Below are positions 41,644 to 49,906 of a stretch of 50,927 nt of DNA, in pieces. Positions within the stretch are counted from its first letter, which is position 1; each line of letters opens with the position of its first letter. The DNA comes from an uncultured Sphingopyxis sp. (lineage in GTDB: Bacteria; Pseudomonadota; Alphaproteobacteria; Sphingomonadales; Sphingomonadaceae). A program made the position numbers and the translations under genes. Location of the stretch: assembly GCA_937873425.1 (NCBI GenBank), contig CALMYE010000303.1, positions 1 through 50,927 of the forward strand. Reading direction: 5' to 3'. The notes beneath the pieces were generated by a model. That model was not told where the DNA came from, searched no databases, and saw nothing but the letters and a program-made list of their open reading frames with translations.

Positions 41644-44585
41644 TCCATCCGCGCCGCCTTGGAGGCAAACCCGGCAATATCGCCCGCTATTATACGATCG
41701 GCGATTATTACACCAAGGGTGGGGATGAGCCCTCGGAGTGGGGCGGGAAGCTTGCGGCCGACCTCGGTCTTTCGGGGCCGGTCGACCGCAAGGCGTTCGA
41801 GGCGCTGCTCGCCGGCAAGGTCGATGGGCAGCAACTCGGGCGTATCCGGAATGGCGAAGTTCAGCATCATCCGGGGTGGGACTTTGCCGTCAAAGCCCCG
41901 AAGTCGGTGTCGATCATGGCACTGGTGACGGGCGATGAAAGGATCATCGCCGCGCATGAGCGCGCGGTCGGGACGGCCATCGCCTGGATCGAGGAGCATG
42001 CCGAACTCCGTCGGCGCATGGACGGCAAGATTACCCACGAGACGACGGGCCAGCTTCTCTATGCGCGTTTTACCGAACATGCCTCGCGCGAGCTCGATCC
42101 GCACCTCCATACCCATGTCGTCATCCTCAACATGACCCGCCATGCCGGTGACGAGCAGATGGTGAGCCTCGAATCCCGCGCCATGTTCGCCGAGCAGATG
42201 GTCGCCGGCCAGATCTATCGCAACGACCTCGCCCATGACCTCAGGGGGATTGGTTACGAGATCGAGTTCGACCCGCGCCGGGGGTTGTTCGAGATTCGGG
42301 GTGTCCCCAAGGAGCTGATCGATGCGACGTCGCGCCGGGCCGAGCAGATCAATGCGCACGCGAAGGAACATGGTTTCCAGGGCCAGGCCGAGCGATCGAT
42401 TTCTTTCTTCGCGACCCGGCCCCCCAAGCAGAAAGTCGATCTCGACACGCTCCATGCCCAATGGGCAGAGCGATCGAAGGCTCACATTCCCGCGCTCGAA
42501 GCTGTCCGCGACGCCGCCGATGCGCGAGAGGAGAAGCATCTGGACGCCGATACTGCAACCGTGCGCCGCGCTGCGCTGTTCGGGCTTCGCCAGTCGGAGA
42601 CACGCGAAGCGGTCAATAACCTTGGTCGGCTCATCCGCACCGGGCTCGCGTCGCATGTGGGCGATGTTCGGTTCCGAGACATTCGCCCCCTCTTCGAGGA
42701 GCATGAAGCACGGCTCAAGCTGCTAAAGACGAGAGAGCCCACCGGTGACCAAGTCCTTACGCGCGGCAGAACCTCGCGCCGCGCCGCGCGGCTCGAGATC
42801 GCGCTATCGACGCATATCTCGCTAAGCCTTGGCGATGGGGTTCCGCTTGCGTCGCGGGAACGGATCGACACGTCGCTGCGCGGGAGCATTCTCAATGATG
42901 ACCAGCGACAGGTGCTCGCCGAAATCGCGATATCCAGTGACCGCGTCATGGGTGTTCACGGCGTCGCCGGCTCGGGCAAATCGACTCTCATCAAGCAGTT
43001 GAAGGCCGCGGCCGATCCGGGCTGGACCTTCATCGGATTGGCGCCGACCTCATCGGCGACCGCGAAACTCGGCCAGGACGCGGGTATCGACTCTCGTACC
43101 GTCGCCGCGCTCCTAGGCGGCGGCGGGCATGATATTACCGACCGTCATGTCCTGGTCGTCGACGAGGCTGGCCAACTCGGTAGCCGACAAGCGCAGCGGA
43201 TATTGCAGATCAGCCACGACACCGGTGCGCGCGTTCTTCTTCTCGGCGACAACAAGCAGACCGGGGCGATCGAGCAGGGCAAACCATTCTGGCTGATGCA
43301 GAAGCTGGGCCTGCCGACGGCTGAACTGACGGAGGCGGTCCGACAGCAAACCCAGTCGATGAAGGCCGCGGTGGCGAGCGCGCGCAGCGGGGATTATGCC
43401 GCGTCACTCCAATCGCTCGACAAGATCGTCAGCGGCGAGGGCGCGGACAAACTTGCGGCTAACCTCGTCGCGGAATGGACGCGGCTCAAACCCGAGAACC
43501 GCGACAAGACCAATATCTTGGTTCTCGACAACGCGACCAGGCTGATCGTCAACACGCAGATCCGCGAAGTTCTGAAGCGGGAAGGGGCCGTTGCCGCCGA
43601 AGACGCGCGCATCGATATTCTTTCGCCCTCCGGTATGACCGACCAGGAGAAGCATTTTGCCCGGTTTTATTCGGGTGGCCAGGTCGTGACCTTCGCCCGC
43701 GACAATGCCGGGCTCGGTATCGCCGCCGGCGCCGAATATCGTGTCGACGGTATCGCACGCGATGCTCGCGGACGCCAGCTCGTGCGGCTTGTCGACGAGA
43801 AGGGTGGGACGATCCTCTGGAATCCCCGTCTCGGCCGCGCGTCGCAAGTCAATGTGTTCGTCGAGGACAAACGCGACATCGCCGCGGGCGATCGCATTCA
43901 GTGGCGGCTTGCGACCAGGGAGCTCGGCCTCAAAAATGCGGAGCGCGGGACGATCGAGCGTCTAGACGGGACGATCGCGACTATTCGCTGGGACCGGAGC
44001 GTCGAGCCGCAGAAGATCGACCTCTCCGTTCATCGCACCTGGGATTATGGCTACGCCGAAACTGTCTATTCGGCGCAGTCGAAGACCTATGACCGCGTCT
44101 ATGTCCTTGCCCCGGTCGGATCGGGCCTCGTCAATGGCCAGAATTACTACACCGCCATCACTCGTGCTCGTTACGGCGTGAAACTCTGGACCGAGGACCG
44201 TGATCGCCTCGTGCAGAAGCTCGAGAAGCATTCTGGCGAAAAGACGTCCTCGCTCGAAGGCTTGGGACGTCTCTGGCGCGACAGCCACCACATCCGCGGC
44301 GCCCGGCTCGCTGAAAGTCTCGACCGGGCGCGCGAGCTGATGCTGAGCACGCGTGCGGATCGCGCCGAGCGAAGGGCCGAGCGCGAGCGCGAATGGAACG
44401 AGGTTCTGCGTCCGCCATCGCTTGCGGAAATGCTCGCGGGCCGCGCGAGAGACGGCATGTCGAAGCTCGATGCCTATCTGAACGGCATTCTCGCTGGCTC
44501 GACGAAGAGCCAGCGCGCGCAAGCACCGACTGATCCCGAGCCCGCAGAGCAACCGCATTCCCGACAGCAAGGACATGATCGATGA
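41640..44585 (+). CDS. MobF (TrwC/TraI-type) conjugative relaxase-helicase
   Basis: A 981-residue protein that nicks oriT and unwinds the transferred strand. The N-terminal relaxase domain has the tyrosine pairs ARYYTIGDYYTKGG near residues 17-24 and the metal-binding histidines LDPHLHTHVVILN near residue 155. The helicase domain (RecD-like, superfamily 1) has GVAGSGKSTLIKQL near residue 440, VLVVDEAGQLGS near 500, LGDNKQTGAIEQGKPF near 530 and YTAITRARYGV near 840. The C-terminal part is Arg-rich and helical. All key motifs are intact. The ATG overlaps the TraD stop and the TGA overlaps the next ATG. Confidence 0.94.
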   Translation: MIHPRRLGGKPGNIARYYTIGDYYTKGGDEPSEWGGKLAADLGLSGPVDRKAFEALLAGKVDGQQLGRIRNGEVQHHPGWDFAVKAPKSVSIMALVTGDERIIAAHERAVGTAIAWIEEHAELRRRMDGKITHETTGQLLYARFTEHASRELDPHLHTHVVILNMTRHAGDEQMVSLESRAMFAEQMVAGQIYRNDLAHDLRGIGYEIEFDPRRGLFEIRGVPKELIDATSRRAEQINAHAKEHGFQGQAERSISFFATRPPKQKVDLDTLHAQWAERSKAHIPALEAVRDAADAREEKHLDADTATVRRAALFGLRQSETREAVNNLGRLIRTGLASHVGDVRFRDIRPLFEEHEARLKLLKTREPTGDQVLTRGRTSRRAARLEIALSTHISLSLGDGVPLASRERIDTSLRGSILNDDQRQVLAEIAISSDRVMGVHGVAGSGKSTLIKQLKAAADPGWTFIGLAPTSSATAKLGQDAGIDSRTVAALLGGGGHDITDRHVLVVDEAGQLGSRQAQRILQISHDTGARVLLLGDNKQTGAIEQGKPFWLMQKLGLPTAELTEAVRQQTQSMKAAVASARSGDYAASLQSLDKIVSGEGADKLAANLVAEWTRLKPENRDKTNILVLDNATRLIVNTQIREVLKREGAVAAEDARIDILSPSGMTDQEKHFARFYSGGQVVTFARDNAGLGIAAGAEYRVDGIARDARGRQLVRLVDEKGGTILWNPRLGRASQVNVFVEDKRDIAAGDRIQWRLATRELGLKNAERGTIERLDGTIATIRWDRSVEPQKIDLSVHRTWDYGYAETVYSAQSKTYDRVYVLAPVGSGLVNGQNYYTAITRARYGVKLWTEDRDRLVQKLEKHSGEKTSSLEGLGRLWRDSHHIRGARLAESLDRARELMLSTRADRAERRAEREREWNEVLRPPSLAEMLAGRARDGMSKLDAYLNGILAGSTKSQRAQAPTDPEPAEQPHSRQQGHDR

Positions 44586-45145
44586 ACATATTCCCGTTTC
44601 CACGGACAGCCGAACTCGCCAGCGCGCCTATCGGGGTCCGCGCTTCGCAAGGTTTGCGGTTTGGGGTGACGGCGGCCATCTTCACCTTGGCATTCGGCAT
44701 CTCACTGCCGGCAATGGCTCGCGCGCCAGTCGCGACGGGCGATGCTGAGATCGCTCGCTGCATCCGCAGCGCCGCCCATGGCAAGCCGTGGCTCGAACGC
44801 ACGCTTTGGGGTCTGCGCGATCAGGAAGGCGGCTGGATCGGCGCCGCTGTCGTCAACAGCAATGGCACTCATGATCTGGGGCCGTTGCAAATCAACAGCT
44901 GGTGGGTGCCCAAAATTGCGACGCTCGTGGGGCGGCCCGAAACCCATGTTCGGCATTGGCTCCAGAACGATGCCTGTTTCAATGCGGAGGCGGCGCGCTG
45001 GATATTCCTGTCGGGGCTCGCGGCGGCCGGCGATTATTGGAAGGCGATCGGCGTCTATCATAGCCCGACGGGTTGGAGGCAACTGCGCTACGCGGCGAGC
45101 GTCTCGCAGCATCTACGCAGAAGATTCGGCAGCCAAATATGGTGA
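44582..45145 (+). CDS. VirB1-like lytic transglycosylase
   Basis: A 187-residue exported protein. Residues about 25-47 are hydrophobic and end in AMARA, a signal peptide or anchor. The SLT-type domain has a Glu-containing DQEGGWIGAAVVNSNGTHDL segment and GPLQINSWW, the usual ESxxNxxAxNxNGxxDxGxxQIN layout. It would open the cell wall for the transfer channel. Last gene of the transfer operon; overlap of 4 bases with the relaxase gene. Confidence 0.87.
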   Translation: MNIFPFPRTAELASAPIGVRASQGLRFGVTAAIFTLAFGISLPAMARAPVATGDAEIARCIRSAAHGKPWLERTLWGLRDQEGGWIGAAVVNSNGTHDLGPLQINSWWVPKIATLVGRPETHVRHWLQNDACFNAEAARWIFLSGLAAAGDYWKAIGVYHSPTGWRQLRYAASVSQHLRRRFGSQIW

Positions 45146-45214
45146 GCGCGCAAGATAGCGATGACATGTGTGCAGCCCGCAAATTGCCCCCAGGCACCGG
45201 CTATTTGCGACAAA

Positions 45215-46045
45215 TTATTCGAACCATGGCCCTCCCAGCGGATCGGAAAGACGACTTCGGGCTGTCCGAACCAGCCGTTGCACCCTCAGGCGATGAGACG
45301 AATTTTCTCGGCGCCAGCGCTTGGGCGCGATTGCATCTGGGAACAATTCCCTCGCGATCTCTTGTTCGCTGGCGCCGGCAAGTATTGCATCGCCGATACG
45401 AAGTTCCATTATCCACCTTGCAGCCCGCTGTTCGCGGGGAATCATTGACCTTGGTAAGCGGCCATTTTCAAACAGGGCGAGCAACTGTCGTAGTGCTTCC
45501 AGTTTTGGTTTTGCCGATCGTACGCCACTCAATTGATATTCAAGTCTTGCCGGGCCGCCGAGTAGCGAACCGCCATGCACGTCCAGCCTGACGATCCAGT
45601 GCCCGTCACTGAATAGCCAATGTTCCGTCTGGCTCGCATCAATTTCAACCGAGACGAATGACGCGAAGTCCCGAATATCGAACAGGTCACTCGAAGCCGC
45701 TCGCCGGCCGGTCAAGTGACTCCTCACAACCTTCGGGTCCAGTTTTGTGCTCCAGATCGGTCGCGCCACGGGAGATGCGAGAGCCGGATCGACCCATGCG
45801 ACGAGGCCAACACATTTGGGCGCGTCTGACGGCAGTGTATCACGCGCGCTCCAAAGGCTGCGATAGAATCCGTTCCGCCGTAGCCATTCCCACGCGAACG
45901 CGCGGCGATCGCACCGCAACAACGCATCATATTCGCGAGGATCGCACCAGTCAGATGCTGGGGGATCGTGACGGCGCGGGCATAAGGTGCTGGGTCGGCT
46001 GGCGAAAATGGCATCGCGGCGCTGGGTTTTTCCTCCCGACGCCAT
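45215..46045 (-). CDS. DUF6499/DUF2285 regulator (QseM/FseA-like group)
   Basis: A 276-residue protein with an N-terminal DUF6499-like segment SDWCDPREYDALLRCDRRAF and AWEWLRRNGFYRSLW (residues about 31-66), and a C-terminal DUF2285 helix-turn-helix region: GASEQEIARELFPDAIAPKR, then RLRVQRLVRTARSRLSDPLG. DUF2285 proteins include QseM and FseA, which control excision and transfer of Mesorhizobium symbiosis elements. So it is a likely transfer regulator. The start at 46045 has only a weak binding site, and the real start may differ. A perfect 26-bp palindrome lies 52 bases upstream. Confidence 0.75.
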   Translation of the reverse strand: MASGGKTQRRDAIFASRPSTLCPRRHDPPASDWCDPREYDALLRCDRRAFAWEWLRRNGFYRSLWSARDTLPSDAPKCVGLVAWVDPALASPVARPIWSTKLDPKVVRSHLTGRRAASSDLFDIRDFASFVSVEIDASQTEHWLFSDGHWIVRLDVHGGSLLGGPARLEYQLSGVRSAKPKLEALRQLLALFENGRLPRSMIPREQRAARWIMELRIGDAILAGASEQEIARELFPDAIAPKRWRRENSSHRLRVQRLVRTARSRLSDPLGGPWFE

Positions 46046-46096
46046 CTCAGCTCATTCACCGCGGACAAACTGATCGCGAGAGAAGTGCGACGGCAA

Positions 46097-46122
46097 ATGC
46101 GCGGCAGCTAGCTGCCGCGCAT
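46097..46122. promoter_or_regulatory. Perfect 26-bp palindrome upstream of the DUF2285 gene
   Basis: Each half is ATGCGCGGCAGCT read towards the centre; the match is exact over all 26 bases with no spacer. Position and symmetry fit an operator for a dimeric regulator such as a QseC-like repressor or the DUF2285 protein itself. Confidence 0.65.
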
Positions 46123-46401
46123 AGATCGATGGCTGGCGCACGCATGCAGCGTCGAACCGAAGATTTGGATTGTGTGAATTCAAGATCGACCCCGATAGGC
46201 GGCGCGCTCGGCGCGTCTGCGCAGTTCATCGGTCATCGTGATTGCTGATCACTACCCCCGGACTTTCCAGTGAGAATTTCCGGGGGGCGAACTTACTTTG
46301 CCCGACACTATCGCAAGGTTCGATGGTGCGCGGCATCCTGCCCGCTCGTCGGCACTCAATGGCTGATCGATGCATCCCACGACTGCGCGATCGGTGTCGG
46401 A

Positions 46402-46440
46402 CAGGAAGGGGAGTGGGAAGGATGGAAGCGAGGACAGCGG
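46402..46440 (+). repeat. G/A-rich leader tract, copy 8
   Basis: Contains CAGGAAGGGGAGTGGGAAGG then ATGGAAGCGAGG; 85 bases before the start at 46487, far from the other copies at 7.6-23.2 kb. Confidence 0.5.
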
Positions 46441-46486
46441 GTTGCGTACCCGCTGGAGTCCTCGGCTGCCATCAAGGATATATTCC

Positions 46487-47011
46487 ATGGACACCGTTCA
46501 TCTTTGCGCGCTCCTCCGGGAACTGCGCGACCAACTCGCCGACGAAAGCAGGTTCTTGGGCGTCGTCAGCCGTCGCAGACGTCGACGTGAACTTCTCGCA
46601 CGCGTGCAGGCCGTGCTTGCGGTCGATGCCGACGACACCGCTCCGTCAGGTCTCATTGAGGCGACCAGGCAGGCCTGGGCGGCCGAAGACCGCGTGCTCA
46701 TCGCCGATCGGGCACCTTGTCGCGTCGATCGCGCGGGCGTGTGGATCGGCGCCTGGATCCGCGCCGCAACCGGCCCCGGCAGCCGTGAAAGCATCGATCC
46801 CGAGCGCTTGGCGGCCGCCATCGCCGCGCTGCCGCCTCTTGCCCGAGACGTGTTCACATTGTCCTCCCGCGGCAGCCTCGACTATCCGGCGATCGCCGCG
46901 GCCCTTGGCATTTCGGAGGATTTGGTTCGTCGCGAACTTGCCGCGGCGCTTGTCGCGATCGATCAGACTCTGACGATCCAGCAGCGCGATAACCCGTCGC
47001 CCATTGCCTGA
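46487..47011 (+). CDS. Sigma-70 region 4-like protein
   Basis: A 174-residue protein whose C-terminal part (about 110-165), with LPPLARDVFTLSSRGSLDYP, AIAAALGISEDLVRRELAAAL, looks like region 4 of ECF sigma factors. No region 2 is seen; the N-terminus is helical and Arg-rich (LGVVSRRRRRRELLARVQAV). It may be an element-specific regulator. AAGGA lies 8 bases before the ATG. The nucleotidyltransferase-HEPN gene follows 29 bases later and may share its transcript. Confidence 0.65.
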   Translation: MDTVHLCALLRELRDQLADESRFLGVVSRRRRRRELLARVQAVLAVDADDTAPSGLIEATRQAWAAEDRVLIADRAPCRVDRAGVWIGAWIRAATGPGSRESIDPERLAAAIAALPPLARDVFTLSSRGSLDYPAIAAALGISEDLVRRELAAALVAIDQTLTIQQRDNPSPIA

Positions 47012-47040
47012 TGGCCCCCAGTCATGCAGGAAGAATTGTC

Positions 47041-47973
47041 ATGCGCACGGACATTACGCACCTTCCCGCCCGCGGCCAGCGCGAACTCGAGGCCATCGTG
47101 CAGGCGATTTTCGAAGAATTCGAAGATGCCCACAAGCTCGCGAACGGCGAACGCAAGGCTGGCCGGATCCTGAAAGTCATTCTCTATGGCTCGATGGCGC
47201 GCGGCGAGGGGATATACGAGCCGCACACCGAGAAGGGCTATGTCTCGGACTATGACATCCTCGTCATCGTCAATCAGGTCGAACTTACCGATCACGAATA
47301 TTGGTATCATCTCGAGAACCGGCTGGCGCGCGATTATATGGTTCTTCACCGGCTGCGTCATCCGGTGAGCCTGATCGTCCACACGCTCCAAGAGGTGAAT
47401 AATAATCTCGCCGATGGACGCTTCTTTTTCTTGGACGTCGTCAAGGATGCGGTTGCGCTGTATCAATCGGACGACAGCGAGCTCGCGACGCCACGACCCA
47501 GGCGCCCTGCGGATGCGCTCGCGCTGGCACGCGAATATTTTGACGAATGGTACCCGAGCGCCGGCGAGTTCTTTGCCATGTTCGAAGCTGCTCAAAATCA
47601 AGGGTTTCGAAAGAATGCCGCGTTTCAGCTGCATCAGGCTACTGAGCGTCTCTATCACACGTTGCTGCTGACCTGCACGCTGTACACGCCGCACAGCCAT
47701 AATCTGGAAAATCTCCGCAACCAGGCGAGGAAGGTCGACCGGCGCCTCGTCCATGTCTGGCCCGACGACGACAGGCAGTCGCGCCGCCGCTTCAGCCTCT
47801 TGAAGGACGCCTATGTCAAAGCCCGCTATTCGAAACATTATCGGATCAGCGCGGAAGATCTCGCATGGCTGGGCGAGCGCGTGCAGGAGCTGAGCGCGAT
47901 CGTCCGGGAAATCTGCACCGAGAAACTGGCTGAGCTCGAACGCGCTGCCGCGTCAGAGTCGGGCAATATCTGA
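47041..47973 (+). CDS. Nucleotidyltransferase-HEPN fusion protein
   Basis: A 310-residue protein. The N-terminal half is a minimal nucleotidyltransferase: VILYGSMARGEG near residue 48, then VSDYDILVIV with the two catalytic Asp. The C-terminal half is a HEPN domain of helices: DALALAREYFDEWYPSAGEF, AAFQLHQATERLYHTLLLTC and DAYVKARYSKHYRI, where the Arg-His pair resembles the HEPN RNase motif with a short gap. In MNT-HEPN toxin-antitoxin pairs these are separate proteins, with the transferase silencing the HEPN toxin by AMPylation. Here both are on one chain, an arrangement also known in chromosomal proteins. AGGAAG lies 7 bases before the ATG. Confidence 0.85.
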   Translation: MRTDITHLPARGQRELEAIVQAIFEEFEDAHKLANGERKAGRILKVILYGSMARGEGIYEPHTEKGYVSDYDILVIVNQVELTDHEYWYHLENRLARDYMVLHRLRHPVSLIVHTLQEVNNNLADGRFFFLDVVKDAVALYQSDDSELATPRPRRPADALALAREYFDEWYPSAGEFFAMFEAAQNQGFRKNAAFQLHQATERLYHTLLLTCTLYTPHSHNLENLRNQARKVDRRLVHVWPDDDRQSRRRFSLLKDAYVKARYSKHYRISAEDLAWLGERVQELSAIVREICTEKLAELERAAASESGNI

Positions 47974-48262
47974 TCCTGTGCCGGACGGTTGCCACGCTCA
48001 GGACCGGTGCTGAGCGGGCGCGGCGTAAATTCTGCTGTTGCAACGACAAGCTACCCTCGTCATGATGCGCGAAGGGGATGGGTGAACCCGTCTCCTGATC
48101 TACAAACGCCCGACTATGCGGGTCGGCCGTCACATCGTTACGCAATTGGCCTGCACACGGGCAATGCTGCGTCATGCTTTGCTGATCGGCTTTCAATTCC
48201 ATGCCACCAAATCTTCAGACCTCGTCTCGGCGCACGCGGCGTTCTGCAGCGGGTATTGCGGC

Positions 48263-48811
48263 ATGAACCGATCCGATAATGATCGCGCCCCTGTGCCGGA
48301 AACCGGCGAAAATGATCGGTTGATCGACCGGTTGTTCCGGTCGGAGGCGCCGCGCCTCGCACGCCTCTTCCGCCGATCGATCCGGAACCAAGATGAGGTG
48401 CACGACCTTGTTCAGGACACATTTGTCAATTTCGTCGAGGCGCGCCCTAGGTCTAAGGTGCGCACCCCCGCTGCCTATCTCCGCACGATTGCCCGAAGTC
48501 TGTTGTGGGAGCGCACGCGGCGTCCCCGCGCCCATGATCGAGCAAACCATGTCCCGGTGGACGAGGCCCACGAGTTGTGGGTCGATCCGGAACAGGAATG
48601 GATGATGGAGGCGTCGGATTTCATGCGCCGCTACGAGGAGGCGCTTTCAGAACTTCCATCGCGAACGCGGGAAGTATTCCGGCTCCATCGGCAGGAAGAA
48701 CTGACCTATCAGGAGATCGCCGAGAAGCTCGGTATCACCGTTGACGGTGTCAAATACCATATGAAGAAGGCACTGCTCTATCTCGATCACAGGGTGAACG
48801 CCAATGGCTGA
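48263..48811 (+). CDS. ECF sigma factor (FecI-like)
   Basis: A 182-residue sigma factor. Region 2 is LIDRLFRSEAPRLARLFRRS, DEVHDLVQDTFVNFVEA; region 4 is LPSRTREVFRLHRQEELTYQ, EIAEKLGITVDGVKYHMKKA. It should direct transcription of the TonB-receptor gene when released by the FecR protein. The start at 48263 begins just before the conserved part; no strong binding site decides it, and 289 bases without a clear gene lie upstream. The stop overlaps the fecR-like gene by 8 bases. Confidence 0.9.
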   Translation: MNRSDNDRAPVPETGENDRLIDRLFRSEAPRLARLFRRSIRNQDEVHDLVQDTFVNFVEARPRSKVRTPAAYLRTIARSLLWERTRRPRAHDRANHVPVDEAHELWVDPEQEWMMEASDFMRRYEEALSELPSRTREVFRLHRQEELTYQEIAEKLGITVDGVKYHMKKALLYLDHRVNANG

Positions 48812-49814
48812 AACACATCGCTATGAGCAAGATCAGCTCCGCCGCGAGGCCGGCGAATGGTTCGTTATCATGAACGATGAGAATGTGAGTGAGGAAGACG
48901 AGCGGGAATTTAAGCGATGGCTCGCGCGTGGTGCGCTGCATCGCGCGACCTATAATCGCATCGCTGGCCTTCATTCCGCCGGCAAGCGCGTCGATTGGGA
49001 AAACCTGCCGCCGCCCAAGCCGGTGCGCGGGACGGCCAAACGCGTCTGGATCACCGTAATCGGATGCATGGCGCTCATAGGCTTCGTCGCATGGCGCGCG
49101 AGCGGAGCACCAGCCTTCTGGCCGGAAGCGGATACGACACAAATGGCGCAGGGCCACGCGGACGCATCGCTCCAATATTCGACCGAAGCTGGCGAGGTGC
49201 GCGAGTTTTCACTTCCGGATGGGTCTCGCCTGACCTTGGACGGTGACACCACGATCCGAGCATGGTTTCGATCTGGCGAGCGCCGTCTACGACTAGGCCG
49301 CGGCCGAGCGCGCTTCGATGTCGCGCACGAAGAACGTCCGTTTGTCGTTGACGCGGGCGACAGCGAGATCGTTGCCGTGGGAACTGTCTTTGACGTAGCT
49401 TTTCGCGACAAGCGCACGGTGGAGATTCATCTCCTGCGGGGCGCCATTGACGTTCGCCGAGCGCAGTCGGCAGGGAAGGCTGAACCGATCCGGCTCGAGC
49501 CAGGTGACGAGCTCCGCTATGCGATCGAAGGTTCGGGCAACTCGGCAAGTGTTCAAAAACGAGGAACGGAAGCCGACTGGACGGAGGGCGTGTCCGAAGC
49601 GCAGGAAGCGCGCGTTGCAGATCTCATAGCCAGAGTGAACAATCGATCAGCGACTAAAATCTACCTTGAAGACCCCGCCATCGCGCCGCGCATCGTGTCT
49701 GGGCTAAACGGGATCGATGACCCGGAATTGCTCGCTGAGAATCTGTCGAATCTTTACGATCTGCAGATAACGCGGAGCGGGAACCGCATTATTTTAGGCG
49801 ATCCGCAGAAATAA
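48804..49814 (+). CDS. FecR-family anti-sigma factor
   Basis: A 336-residue inner-membrane protein. The cytoplasmic N-terminus (DUF4880-like) has REAGEWFVIMNDENVSEEDE and FKRWLARGALHRATYNRI and holds the sigma factor. One membrane helix lies near residues 74-92. The periplasmic FecR domain has REFSLPDGSRLTLDGDTTIR, RLRLGRGRARFDVAH, PFVVDAGDSEIVAVGTVFDV and a LLRGAIDV segment. The C-terminal part would contact the STN domain of the receptor. All parts are intact. Confidence 0.9.
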   Translation: MAETHRYEQDQLRREAGEWFVIMNDENVSEEDEREFKRWLARGALHRATYNRIAGLHSAGKRVDWENLPPPKPVRGTAKRVWITVIGCMALIGFVAWRASGAPAFWPEADTTQMAQGHADASLQYSTEAGEVREFSLPDGSRLTLDGDTTIRAWFRSGERRLRLGRGRARFDVAHEERPFVVDAGDSEIVAVGTVFDVAFRDKRTVEIHLLRGAIDVRRAQSAGKAEPIRLEPGDELRYAIEGSGNSASVQKRGTEADWTEGVSEAQEARVADLIARVNNRSATKIYLEDPAIAPRIVSGLNGIDDPELLAENLSNLYDLQITRSGNRIILGDPQK

Positions 49815-49906
49815 CGCTTCCTTCGACTACCCTGCGCAGCGTGCGCAACGCTCATACCCTGTAGGCACGGGCAAGAACTCGCCTGGCTGTACTGAGGGGA
49901 GAGTCC

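Larger units (their letters stand above)
46046..46486 (+). other. Regulatory stretch between divergent genes
   Basis: No gene is supported. It contains the 26-bp palindrome (46097-46122), an inverted repeat CCCCCGGA/TCCGGGGG with a 16-base gap (46255-46286), and the eighth G/A-rich tract before the sigma-like gene. Confidence 0.6.

Noticed and set aside
41196-42704. Open frame of 502 codons on the minus strand
   Set aside because: Antisense to the end of the coupling protein gene and the start of the relaxase gene, both certain.
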